A stretch of DNA of 64,000 nt from Brevundimonas sp. M20 (GTDB taxonomy: Bacteria > Pseudomonadota > Alphaproteobacteria > Caulobacterales > Caulobacteraceae), in contig NZ_CP041243.1 of assembly GCF_006547065.1 (NCBI RefSeq), forward strand, positions 2,743,001-2,807,000, read 5' to 3'. Position numbers and translations under genes: made by a program. Below are positions 47,753 through 56,644 of this stretch, piece after piece. Within the stretch, counting starts at the first letter, position 1. Each line of letters opens with the position of its first letter. Under the pieces are notes generated by a model. The model saw only the letters and a list, made by a program, of their open reading frames with translations, had not been told where the DNA came from and ran no database searches.

Positions 47753-47989
47753 ATGTCCATCACCGTGCAACTGGATCGTCTGCTGCAGGCCCGCCGCATG
47801 TCGCTGACCGAACTGAGCGATCGGGTCGGCGTGACCCTGGCCAATCTGTCCATTCTGAAGACCGGCAAGGCGCGCGCCGTCCGCTTCTCGACCCTGGACG
47901 CCCTGTGCCGGGAGCTGGACTGTCAGCCCGGCGACCTTCTGGGCCGCATCGAAGGGCCGCAGCCCGCGGGAGACGATGAGCCGGCCTGA
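47753..47989 (+). CDS. small XRE-family regulator (YozG type)
   Basis: A 78-residue Cro/C1-type helix-turn-helix protein: LQARRMSLTELSDRVGVTLANL covers the HTH and the rest is FSTLDALCRELDCQPGDLL. It has no extra domain. It is partnered with the DUF2975 gene, forms one operon with it, and is the likely ligand of the inverted repeat at 47155-47186. Confidence 0.9.
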   Translation: MSITVQLDRLLQARRMSLTELSDRVGVTLANLSILKTGKARAVRFSTLDALCRELDCQPGDLLGRIEGPQPAGDDEPA

Positions 47990-48040
47990 TCCCGGCGAAG
48001 CCTGTTCCGGAAAGCTCGCTTGTCATGATGTAAAAGTTGC

Positions 48041-48068
48041 TTGACTTGGTTTGGCGGCGCTGTAAAAC
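48041..48068 (+). promoter_or_regulatory. predicted promoter of the second membrane-XRE pair
   Basis: TTGACT (48041-48046) and TAAAAC (48063-48068) are 16 bp apart, 31 bp before the start of the next gene. CTTGTCA recurs nearby, at about 48019, 48072 and 48092, flanking the promoter, and may be a repressor site. Confidence 0.5.
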
Positions 48069-48098
48069 ACCCTTGTCACAACGACAGGGAGCCTTGTC

Positions 48099-48326
48099 AT
48101 GACCACCGAAGTCAAAACCCCCTCGCGCTATGATCTGGAGCCCCGCGCCGCCGCCACTGTCGCCCTGATGCTGGCGGTGGTCGTGGCCCCGGAGCTGACC
48201 GAGCGCGTTCCCTTCTGGCCCGCCCAGTTCGGCAACGCCCCGTCGGTCGGATCGGCCCTGCTGCTGGCCGCGCTGATCATGGCCCTGATCAGCTTCAGCC
48301 GGCGCTACGGATGGGACGCCAAATGA
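48099..48326 (+). CDS. small two-helix membrane protein, 75 aa
   Basis: A 75-residue protein with two hydrophobic segments (AAATVALMLAVVVAPEL and VGSALLLAALIMALISFS) around an ERVPFWPAQFGNAP loop. GGGAG lies 9 bases before the ATG. Its stop overlaps the next gene's start as ATGA. No family is recognised. It repeats the layout of the DUF2975-XRE pair immediately upstream. Confidence 0.75.
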   Translation: MTTEVKTPSRYDLEPRAAATVALMLAVVVAPELTERVPFWPAQFGNAPSVGSALLLAALIMALISFSRRYGWDAK

Positions 48327-48517
48327 CAGCCGTCTCGCCATTGCGGGCGCTGCGTCAGGCGCAGAACCTGACGCAGGCGGAACTGGCCCGCCGCCTCGGC
48401 ATCTCCAGCCGGACCCTTCGGGCCATGGAGACCGGAACCTACGCCCCCTCGGTCACCCTCGCCTGCCGGGTCGCCCGCGAACTGGGCCGTCCCGTGGAAG
48501 CCGTCTTCCACGCCTGA
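48323..48517 (+). CDS. small XRE-family regulator, 64 aa
   Basis: A 64-residue Cro/C1-type regulator. LRQAQNLTQAELARRLGISSRTLRAMETGTYAPSV is almost the whole protein, followed by CRVARELGRPVEAVF. It starts by ATGA overlap with the two-helix membrane protein. It is only distantly similar to the XRE at 47753 (HTH framework, not the rest). Confidence 0.9.
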   Translation: MTAVSPLRALRQAQNLTQAELARRLGISSRTLRAMETGTYAPSVTLACRVARELGRPVEAVFHA

Positions 48518-48575
48518 GCCCTCGGGCCTCTCTCTTCCGGGGCTCGCCCCGTCATTCACATCAAGGAACACGACC

Positions 48576-48737
48576 ATGACCAACAGCATCAAGCTGGGGC
48601 GCGCCGCCTCGTACCTGTCGCACTTCGCCTCGGGCCTGTGCCTGACGCTCGTAGCCAGCGCCTTCCTGTACGCCGCCGAAGCCCAGGCCTCGGCCATGGC
48701 CGAGCCCGCTCCGGCCGCCTGCGCCGCCGACTGCTGA
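48576..48737 (+). CDS. 53-residue peptide with signal-like helix and C-terminal cysteines
   Basis: An open frame of 54 codons starting MTNSIKLGRAASYLSHFASG and ending CAADC. It has one hydrophobic helix (CLTLVASAFLYAAEAQA) that looks like a signal or anchor segment, and a tail with two cysteines five residues apart. AAGGA lies 8 bases before the ATG. It follows the second XRE gene by 58 bp on the same strand. No family is recognised; the start, ribosome site and composition favour a real gene. Confidence 0.6.
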   Translation: MTNSIKLGRAASYLSHFASGLCLTLVASAFLYAAEAQASAMAEPAPAACAADC

Positions 48738-49035
48738 CAGCGAGCTGGCAACAGGGTGGCGGTAGGCATGAACGGGTCGGCGCCCCGCCGGCCCAAAGCC
48801 CCCCGGACCCGTCATGCCCGCCGCCGCGCCGAAAGAAACAGCCGCGCTTAACCTGTCGGAAACGCCGCTCGCATTACATCGATTTATGGTTCCGGCCACG
48901 CTTTGGCCGTCGCCGATTGTCACTGAAGAGTCACGTATCGTTACGGCCGATCCCGTCCCCCTTGCGGAACGGCGGAGGCAATCCGATCTCGCCGCTGTTA
49001 CCAATACAAGAGCGCCCGAAGCGGCGTCATCGAAA
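48738..49035. other. 298-bp spacer before the DoxX-like gene
   Basis: An open frame continues upstream of the DoxX-like ATG through this stretch but lacks a ribosome site and domain. I see no terminator, RNA gene or repeat. The sequence between 48850 and 48930 is AT-richer and could hold the promoter of the next gene. Confidence 0.4.
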
Positions 49036-49458
49036 ATGACTTCTCAGACACTCACTCCCGCCCGCGCACGGCTGAACGCCAGCTACCGGAACCTGACCCT
49101 GTGGACCCTGCAGGGCTGGATCGCGATGTTCTTCATCGCGGCCGGCTACGCCAAGCTGACCGAGCCGCTGGACAACCTGATCGACCTGATGCGCTGGCCA
49201 GCCCTGGCGCCGGAGAATTTCGTGCGCGGCCTCGGCGTCGCCGAGATCGTTCTGGCGCTCCTGATGCTGGCCCCGGTCGTGTCGTGGAAGCACGGCCGCC
49301 CGCTGCTGGTCGTCGCCGCATCCGGCCTGCTGCTGCTGCAAACCGCCATGCTGGCGATCCACGCGACCGGCCTGGACGTCGGCCCGGCCATCACCAACGC
49401 CGTCCTGATCGCCATGACCGCCCCGGTCCTGTGGCTCCGGTCGCGCGAAGCCCGCTGA
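49036..49458 (+). CDS. DoxX-like membrane protein
   Basis: A 140-residue protein with four predicted helices: LQGWIAMFFIAAGYAKLTEP, GVAEIVLALLMLAPVVSW, PLLVVAASGLLLLQTAMLAI and AITNAVLIAMTAPVLWL. The layout and the GYAKL turn fit the DoxX/DoxD group, which acts in redox or quinone-linked processes. The ATG at 49036 was chosen because the upstream frame to 48814 has no transmembrane or domain content. Confidence 0.65.
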   Translation: MTSQTLTPARARLNASYRNLTLWTLQGWIAMFFIAAGYAKLTEPLDNLIDLMRWPALAPENFVRGLGVAEIVLALLMLAPVVSWKHGRPLLVVAASGLLLLQTAMLAIHATGLDVGPAITNAVLIAMTAPVLWLRSREAR

Positions 49459-49550
49459 GGCGACAAAAGCAGCAGGCAGACAGGCAGCAGGGCCGCGACG
49501 GAAACGTTGCGGCCTTTTCGTTTGCGCACGTCGCGAGCAACCCCTCCACC

Positions 49551-49602
49551 CCGCGAGCTGCGCTCGCGCGGTCCCCCTCCCCGACGCTTCGCGCCGGGGA
49601 GG
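49551..49602. repeat. two adjacent REP-like hairpins
   Basis: CGCGAGC/GCTCGCG (49552-49558 with 49562-49568) and CCTCCCCG/CGGGGAGG (49576-49583 with 49595-49602) lie side by side between the DoxX-like gene and the MerR gene. The second is followed by AAAAAG, not T-rich, on the plus strand. The paired-hairpin layout is REP-like. Confidence 0.6.
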
Positions 49603-49614
49603 AAAAAGCTTCCC

Positions 49615-49630
49615 TTTACGTCCGCGTAAA
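49615..49630. promoter_or_regulatory. TTTACG-N4-CGTAAA palindrome before the MerR gene
   Basis: TTTACG (49615-49620) and CGTAAA (49625-49630) form a perfect inverted repeat with a 4-bp spacer, 21 bp before the ATG of the MerR-family regulator. Operators of fatty and branched-chain acyl-CoA MerR regulators (LiuR type) have the TTTACG..CGTAAA form. Autoregulation is inferred. Confidence 0.55.
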
Positions 49631-49650
49631 GTTTGCGCTATGCCTTTCGC

Positions 49651-50136
49651 ATGGCGACCGCTGACGATCACCGCACCTACTCCATCCGCCAGCTGTGCCG
49701 CGAGTTCAGCGCGACGGCGCGCGCCCTGCGCTTCTACGAGGACAAGGGGCTGCTGAATCCGGCGCGCAAGGGTCAGACCCGGGTCTATGACGCCCGCGAC
49801 CGCGCCCGCCTCAAGCTCATCCTGCGCGGCCGCCGCATCGGCTTCTCGTTGCAGGAAATCCAGTCGATGCTGGACCTGTACGACCGCAAGGACCACAACG
49901 CCCATCAGATGGCCGTGGCCCTGCGCCAGCACCGCGCGCAGATCGCGGCACTGAAGCAGCAGCTGGAAGACATCGAAGGCGCCATCGAGACGGCGGAAGA
50001 AGCCTGCCGCTGGATGGAGGAGAAGCTGGGCGAATACCGTCCGGACCTCCTGCCCGGCGCCGACGAATACGCGACCCTGATGAAGGCTCGCCTCAACACC
50101 GAACACCACCACCAGCCCTTCAAAGCGAGAGCCTGA
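49651..50136 (+). CDS. MerR-family regulator of acyl-CoA degradation (LiuR-like)
   Basis: A 161-residue regulator with the MerR winged HTH (YSIRQLCREFSATARALRFYEDKGLL) and a dimerisation coiled coil (IAALKQQLEDIEGAIETAEEA). No metal-binding cysteine cluster is present beyond one Cys near position 126, which excludes the metal-sensing branches. LiuR-type MerR proteins repress leucine or fatty acyl-CoA oxidation genes. It is directly followed (2 bp) by two acyl-CoA dehydrogenase genes, which fits. Confidence 0.85.
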   Translation: MATADDHRTYSIRQLCREFSATARALRFYEDKGLLNPARKGQTRVYDARDRARLKLILRGRRIGFSLQEIQSMLDLYDRKDHNAHQMAVALRQHRAQIAALKQQLEDIEGAIETAEEACRWMEEKLGEYRPDLLPGADEYATLMKARLNTEHHHQPFKARA

Positions 50137-50138
50137 TC

Positions 50139-51923
<1,785 letters not shown>

Positions 51924-51960
51924 CGACGCCTTCGGGCGCCGACGACAAGACGATAGCAGG

Positions 51961-51980
51961 CCGTCGCCTTCGGGCGGCGG
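51961..51980 (+). terminator. UUCG-loop hairpin between the two acyl-CoA dehydrogenases
   Basis: CCGTCGCC pairs with GGCGGCGG around a TTCG tetraloop (one G:T pair). It lies 38 bp after the first dehydrogenase stop. No T-run follows, so it may stabilise or attenuate rather than terminate. Confidence 0.4.
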
Positions 51981-52045
51981 CTTGACTGCCGCGACGTGAC
52001 GCAACCAGTCACACAGCAGTTCAACAGGAAACCCCGGGCCCGATC

Positions 52046-53209
52046 ATGAACGTTCTCAACAGCCCTGACCCCGCCTTCATGCAGGACGAGGAGATCACCC
52101 TCTTCTCGGACAGCGTCGGCAAGTGGATCGACGAACACGCGCCGCTGGAGAAGGTCCAGCAATGGATCGCGGACTCGTCGGTGCCGCGCCAGCTGTGGAA
52201 CGACGCCGGGGACGCGGGCCTGCTGGGTCTGTCGATGCCGGAAGAGGACGGCGGCTTCGGCGGCGACTATCGCCACGAGGTCGTGCTGATGCGCCAGCTG
52301 GGCTGGAAGGGCGCGGACCATTTCGGCATCTCGCTGCACAACGCGATCGTCATGCCCTACGTCTGGCACTACGGCACCGCCGAGCAGAAGGCGCGCTGGC
52401 TGCCGCGTCTGGTCTCCGGTGAACTGGTCGGCGCCATCGCCATGACCGAGCCGGGCGCCGGGTCCGACCTGCAAGGGGTCAAGACCACCGCGATCAAGCA
52501 GGGCGACCACTACGTCCTGAACGGCTCCAAGACCTTCATCACCAACGGCCAGCTGGCCAACTTCATCATCGTGGTCGCCAAGACCGACCCGGCCGAGGGC
52601 GCCAAGGGCACCAGCCTGATCGTTGTCGAGACCGACGGCGCCGAGGGCTTCGAGCGCGGCCGGAACCTGCACAAGATCGGCATGGAGGCCAACGACACCT
52701 CCGAGCTGTTCTTCAACGACGTGAAGGTTCCGCTGGAGAACGTCATCGGCGGAACCGAGGGGCAGGGCTTCATCCACCTGATGCAGCAACTGCCGCAGGA
52801 GCGCCTGAACATCGCGATCCAGGGCGTCGCCGCCGCCGAGCGCGGGCTGCAGGAGACGCTGGCCTACGTCAAGGAGCGCAAGGCCTTCGGCAAGCGCATC
52901 ATCGACTTCCAGAACACGCAGTTCAAACTGGCGGAAGTGAAGACCAAGCTGACCGTCGCCAAGGTATTCGTCGATCACTGCATGGGCCTGCACCTCGAGG
53001 GCAAGCTGGACGCCGCGACGGCCTCGATGGCGAAATACTGGGTCACCGACATCCAGGGCGAGGTCATCGACGAGATGCTGCAGCTGCACGGCGGCTACGG
53101 CTACATGAACGAGTATCCGATCGCCCAGCTGTACAAGGACGCCCGCGTCCAGCGCATCTACGGCGGCACGAACGAGATCATGAAGCTGCTGATCGCTCGG
53201 ACGCTGTAA
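52046..53209 (+). CDS. acyl-CoA dehydrogenase, short form
   Basis: A 387-residue enzyme of the standard acyl-CoA dehydrogenase length. The FAD-binding AMTEPGAGSDLQGVKTTA, ITNGQLANFIIVVAKTD and the C-terminal QLHGGYGYMNEYPIAQLYKD followed by IYGGTNEIMKLLIARTL are all present. It oxidises acyl-CoA in the cytoplasm using ETF; chain-length preference is not evident. Same direction as, and probably the same operon with, the MerR-DmdC-like pair. Confidence 0.94.
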   Translation: MNVLNSPDPAFMQDEEITLFSDSVGKWIDEHAPLEKVQQWIADSSVPRQLWNDAGDAGLLGLSMPEEDGGFGGDYRHEVVLMRQLGWKGADHFGISLHNAIVMPYVWHYGTAEQKARWLPRLVSGELVGAIAMTEPGAGSDLQGVKTTAIKQGDHYVLNGSKTFITNGQLANFIIVVAKTDPAEGAKGTSLIVVETDGAEGFERGRNLHKIGMEANDTSELFFNDVKVPLENVIGGTEGQGFIHLMQQLPQERLNIAIQGVAAAERGLQETLAYVKERKAFGKRIIDFQNTQFKLAEVKTKLTVAKVFVDHCMGLHLEGKLDAATASMAKYWVTDIQGEVIDEMLQLHGGYGYMNEYPIAQLYKDARVQRIYGGTNEIMKLLIARTL

Positions 53210-53219
53210 TTCTTGCCTC

Positions 53220-53241
53220 AATGTACGCAATCACGTACATT
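53220..53241. promoter_or_regulatory. palindromic operator of yefM-yoeB
   Basis: AATGTACG (53220-53227) and CGTACATT (53234-53241) form a perfect 8-bp inverted repeat with a 6-bp spacer. It ends 6 bp before the yefM ATG at 53248. This placement fits autorepression by the antitoxin-toxin complex. Confidence 0.8.
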
Positions 53242-53247
53242 GAAATC

Positions 53248-53505
53248 ATGAACGCGATCTCGATCACCGAACTGCGCAAGAACCTCGCGGCCGCCGTGGA
53301 CCGCGTGACGCAGGACCACGACTACACGATCATCACCCGGGACGGCGGCAAACCCGCCGCTGTCCTGATGTCTCTCGAGGACTTCACGTCCTGGCAGGAG
53401 ACCGAATACCTGCTCCGCAGCCCTGCCAATGCCGCGCGGCTGCTGGAGTCGATCGCTGAGCTGGACGCGGGCGGCGGGCAGGTTCGCGAGTTGATCGAGG
53501 AATGA
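53248..53505 (+). CDS. yefM: YefM-type antitoxin
   Basis: An 85-residue Phd/YefM antitoxin. ISITELRKNLAAAVDRVTQDHDYTII is the N-terminal DNA-binding region, GGKPAAVLMSLEDFTSWQETEYLLR the core and the acidic C-terminal tail the toxin-binding part. The ATG at 53248 was chosen over 53221 because the latter would lie inside the palindromic operator. The stop overlaps yoeB by 4 bp. Confidence 0.93.
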   Translation: MNAISITELRKNLAAAVDRVTQDHDYTIITRDGGKPAAVLMSLEDFTSWQETEYLLRSPANAARLLESIAELDAGGGQVRELIEE

Positions 53506-53762
53506 AGCTGACCTTCCAGGCCCATGGCTGGGAGGATTACCTTCACTGGCAGGAGACCGACCGGAAGATGCTGCGCAAGCTCAACGGTCTGATCAAGGAA
53601 TGCCTGCGCACGCCGTTCGAGGGGACTGGAAAGCCTGAACCGCTCAAGGGCGCGTTGGCCGGCTGGTGGTCACGACGCCTCGATCAGGAGTATCGTCTGG
53701 TCTATCGCGCGACCGATGAGGGCTTGCTCATCGCCCAGTGCCGGTACCATTACGACCGATGA
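53502..53762 (+). CDS. yoeB: YoeB-type ribosome-dependent mRNA endonuclease toxin
   Basis: An 86-residue RelE-superfamily toxin. It has FQAHGWEDYLHWQETDRKML, the KPEPLKGALAGWWSRRLDQEYRLVY segment with its catalytic basic and aromatic residues, and a terminal CRYHYDR matching the essential C-terminal tyrosine/histidine. It cuts mRNA in the ribosomal A site when freed from YefM. The stop overlaps the rsmE start as ATGA, so the toxin is translationally coupled to rsmE. Confidence 0.95.
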   Translation: MKLTFQAHGWEDYLHWQETDRKMLRKLNGLIKECLRTPFEGTGKPEPLKGALAGWWSRRLDQEYRLVYRATDEGLLIAQCRYHYDR

Positions 53763-54478
53763 TCCGCCTCCACATCCCCCAGCCCCTGTCCGCCCGCGCT
53801 GCCCTCGCCCCGACGCTCGATCAGTCACGCTATCTCACGCAGGTGATGCGGCTGAAGGCGGGCGATGAGCTGCTGGTCTTCAACGGCAAGGACGGCGAGT
53901 GGCGCGTCAGCATCGCCGAGGTGCTGAAGAAGGGCGTGGTGCTGCGGGCAGAGGAGCAGGTGCGGGCGCAGATCACCCCGCCGGACGTGCATCTGGTGAT
54001 CGCAACGGTGAAGAAGGCGGCGCTGGAGTTCGCGGTGGAGAAGGCGACCGAGCTGGGCGCGGCGCGCATCCGCCTGACCACCACCGCCCGGACCCAGCCG
54101 CAGCACCTGCGCCTCGACCGGCTGGACGCCATCGCCGAGGAGAGCGCCGAACAGACCGGACGGCTGGACGTGCCGCCGGTGGACAAGCCGCAGACGCTGG
54201 CCGCCCTGCTCGACGGCTGGGACGCGTCACGCCGGCTGATGTTCTGCGACGAGACCGGCGGCGCGCCGGCGATCCCTGCCCTTCAGGCCGTCGGGGCCGG
54301 ACCATGGGCCATCCTGATCGGGCCAGAGGGCGGCTTCACGCCGGAGGAGCGGGATCGGCTGCGGGCCCTGCCCTTCACCACCGCCGTGTCGCTGGGCCCG
54401 CGCGTGCTTCGGGCCGACACCGCCGCGACCACCGCCCTGACCCTGTGGCAGGCGGCGATCGGCGACTGGGAGCGCTGA
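53759..54478 (+). CDS. rsmE: 16S rRNA m3U1498 methyltransferase RsmE
   Basis: A 239-residue SPOUT methyltransferase with an N-terminal PUA-like part and the knotted C-terminal domain (IGPEGGFTPEERDRLRALPF, LGPRVLRADTAATTALTLW). It methylates U1498 of 16S rRNA. The ATG at 53759 overlaps the yoeB stop. An upstream in-frame start at 53738 lies in yoeB and is not used. Confidence 0.96.
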   Translation: MIRLHIPQPLSARAALAPTLDQSRYLTQVMRLKAGDELLVFNGKDGEWRVSIAEVLKKGVVLRAEEQVRAQITPPDVHLVIATVKKAALEFAVEKATELGAARIRLTTTARTQPQHLRLDRLDAIAEESAEQTGRLDVPPVDKPQTLAALLDGWDASRRLMFCDETGGAPAIPALQAVGAGPWAILIGPEGGFTPEERDRLRALPFTTAVSLGPRVLRADTAATTALTLWQAAIGDWER

Positions 54479-54671
54479 CACGTCCGGAAATGACGCATCC
54501 GCGTGCCAGACTGCCCCTTGCCGGAATTGCACGGATTACACTGTTCACACCCTGTTTTTCACCTTGGTCGTCACGCCGGTCGCATTCTGGCCAAACACCA
54601 AATCCGCCGCCCCCTTGAGCAAACGCCAAGGTCGGCCCATCTAGCCGCGACACGAGGGGTTTGAGACATTC

Positions 54672-56033
54672 ATGGCCGACGTTGAACCGCTGTCCCGGAC
54701 CGATCTCATCGGGGCCATGTCGAAGGGCGCCAAGCCGCGCGCGGAATGGCGCATCGGCGCCGAGCACGAGAAGTTCGGCTTTGACCGTTCGACCCTGCGC
54801 CGCCCGACCTATGAAGGCCCCAATGGAATCAAGGCCATGCTGGACGGCCTGACCCGCTTCGGCTGGGACAAGGTCTATGAGGGCGACAACGTCATCGCGC
54901 TGGAACGCAAGAACAGCGAAGGCATGACCGCCTCCATCAGCCTGGAACCCGGCGGACAGTTTGAACTGTCCGGCGCCCCGCTGCGGGACGTGCACGACAT
55001 CTGCAACGAGACCGGCCAGCACCTGATGGAGGTCAAATCGGTCGCCGACCAGCTGAACCTCGGCTTCCTGGGAACCGGCTTCGACCCGATGTGGACGCGT
55101 GAGGACGTGCCCGTCATGCCCAAGGGCCGCTACGGCATCATGCGAGCCTACATGCCGAAGAAGGGTTCGCTGGGTCTCGACATGATGCTGCGCACCTGCA
55201 CCATCCAGTCGAACCTCGACTTCGAGAGCGAGGCGGACATGGTGGAGAAGTTCCGCGTGTCGCTGGCGCTGCAGCCGATCGCCACCGCCCTCTTCGCCAA
55301 CAGCCCCTTCACCGACGGCAAGCCCAACGGCTTCCTGACCGCCCGCGCCAATGTCTGGACCGACACCGATCCGGACCGCACCGGCATGCTGGACTTCGTC
55401 TTCCAGGACGGTTTCGGCTTCGAGCGCTACGCCGACTATGCGCTGGACGTGCCGATGTATTTCGCCAAGCGCGGCGGCCGCTACATCGACCTGTCGGGCC
55501 GCTCGTTCCGCAAATTCATGGACGGCCGGCTGGATGATCTGCCGGGCGAACTGGCGACGATCAAGGACTGGAACGATCACCTGACGACCCTCTTCCCCGA
55601 GGTTCGGCTGAAGGCCTATCTGGAAATGCGCGGCGCCGACGGCGGGCCGTGGAGCCGCATCTGCGCCCTGCAAGCGTTGTGGGCGGGCGTTCTGTATGAC
55701 GCCCCGTCGCAGGCCGCCGCCTGGGATCTGGTCAAGCACTGGGACATCGCCGACCACGAGCGCCTGCGCCGCGACGTGACCCGTCTGGGTCTGAGGGCCG
55801 AGGTCGGCGGACGCGCCGTCCGCGACATCGCCGTCGATCTGGTCGCCATCGCCAAACAGGGCCTGAAGAACCGCGCCCGTTTCAGCGGCGGCATGGTCGA
55901 CGAGCGCGGCTACCTGTCGGAGCTGGAAGACATCGCCGACAGCGGCATCACCCCGGCCGAACGTCTGCTGGAGCTCTATAACGGCGACTGGCAGGGCGAC
56001 CTGACCCGGCTATATCGCGACTTCGCCTACTGA
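54672..56033 (+). CDS. gshA: glutamate-cysteine ligase (alphaproteobacterial/plant type)
   Basis: A 453-residue enzyme that joins glutamate and cysteine in glutathione synthesis. Typical motifs are RIGAEHEKFGFDRSTLRRPTYEG, ISLEPGGQFELSGAPL, FLGTGFDPMWTREDVPVMPKGRY and FRKFMDGRLDDLPGE. It belongs to the GshA type shared by alphaproteobacteria and plants, not the E. coli type. It is 194 bp after rsmE and 2 bp before the CYTH gene. Confidence 0.95.
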   Translation: MADVEPLSRTDLIGAMSKGAKPRAEWRIGAEHEKFGFDRSTLRRPTYEGPNGIKAMLDGLTRFGWDKVYEGDNVIALERKNSEGMTASISLEPGGQFELSGAPLRDVHDICNETGQHLMEVKSVADQLNLGFLGTGFDPMWTREDVPVMPKGRYGIMRAYMPKKGSLGLDMMLRTCTIQSNLDFESEADMVEKFRVSLALQPIATALFANSPFTDGKPNGFLTARANVWTDTDPDRTGMLDFVFQDGFGFERYADYALDVPMYFAKRGGRYIDLSGRSFRKFMDGRLDDLPGELATIKDWNDHLTTLFPEVRLKAYLEMRGADGGPWSRICALQALWAGVLYDAPSQAAAWDLVKHWDIADHERLRRDVTRLGLRAEVGGRAVRDIAVDLVAIAKQGLKNRARFSGGMVDERGYLSELEDIADSGITPAERLLELYNGDWQGDLTRLYRDFAY

Positions 56034-56035
56034 GC

Positions 56036-56542
56036 ATGCCGACCGAGAACGAGCGCAAATACGTCCTGACCGACCCGGAGGCCGTGCTTGCGCTCTGGCC
56101 TCGCGACGACTGGGATGACGTCCGTCAGGGCTACCTGCCGGGCGGTCCGCGCATCCGGCGCCGCGCGCGGGACGGGCGGACCACGCACAGCTTCACCTAC
56201 AAGATCGACGCCGCCGGTCGGCTGGTCGAGATCGAGACGATTCTGGAGCCCCGCGACTTCGACGACCTGTGGCCGCTGACGACAAAGCGAATCCACAAGC
56301 TGCGCCGGGCGACGACCGACCGGCACGGGCTGGCGTGGGACATCGACCTGTTCCTGGACGAGGACGGCCGCTTCTACTTCGCCATGGCGGAGTGCGAGAT
56401 GCCGGAGGCCATGGAGGCGCCGCCCGAGGTGCTGCCCGAGCTCCAGCCGCTGATCCGCTACATCGTCCCGCGCGAGCGCCAGACCGAGTTCCTCAACAGC
56501 CGACTGGGCGATCAGAACTATACGGCGAAGCTAAGCTTTTGA
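56036..56542 (+). CDS. CYTH-domain protein
   Basis: A 168-residue CYTH protein with the ENERKYVL start, the triphosphate-tunnel basic residues (RIRRRARDG and KRIHKLRR) and an acidic second half (WDIDLFLDEDGRFYFAMAECEMP). The family includes triphosphatases and adenylate cyclases, but this short form most likely hydrolyses a triphosphate. The ATG is 2 bp after the gshA stop, so it is co-transcribed. Confidence 0.85.
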   Translation: MPTENERKYVLTDPEAVLALWPRDDWDDVRQGYLPGGPRIRRRARDGRTTHSFTYKIDAAGRLVEIETILEPRDFDDLWPLTTKRIHKLRRATTDRHGLAWDIDLFLDEDGRFYFAMAECEMPEAMEAPPEVLPELQPLIRYIVPRERQTEFLNSRLGDQNYTAKLSF

Positions 56543-56644
56543 TCGGTGCGACTTTCCGTCCGCGCCGACGCCATATCGGCAAGGTGACCTTAACGGTAAC
56601 GGGGTTAGGCTCCCGACCATGCCGGTCCCGAGTCGAGCGCCACG

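Noticed and set aside
53221..53247. An alternative yefM start at 53221.
   Set aside because: It would put the start codon inside the perfect operator palindrome and precede the family's normal N-terminus.
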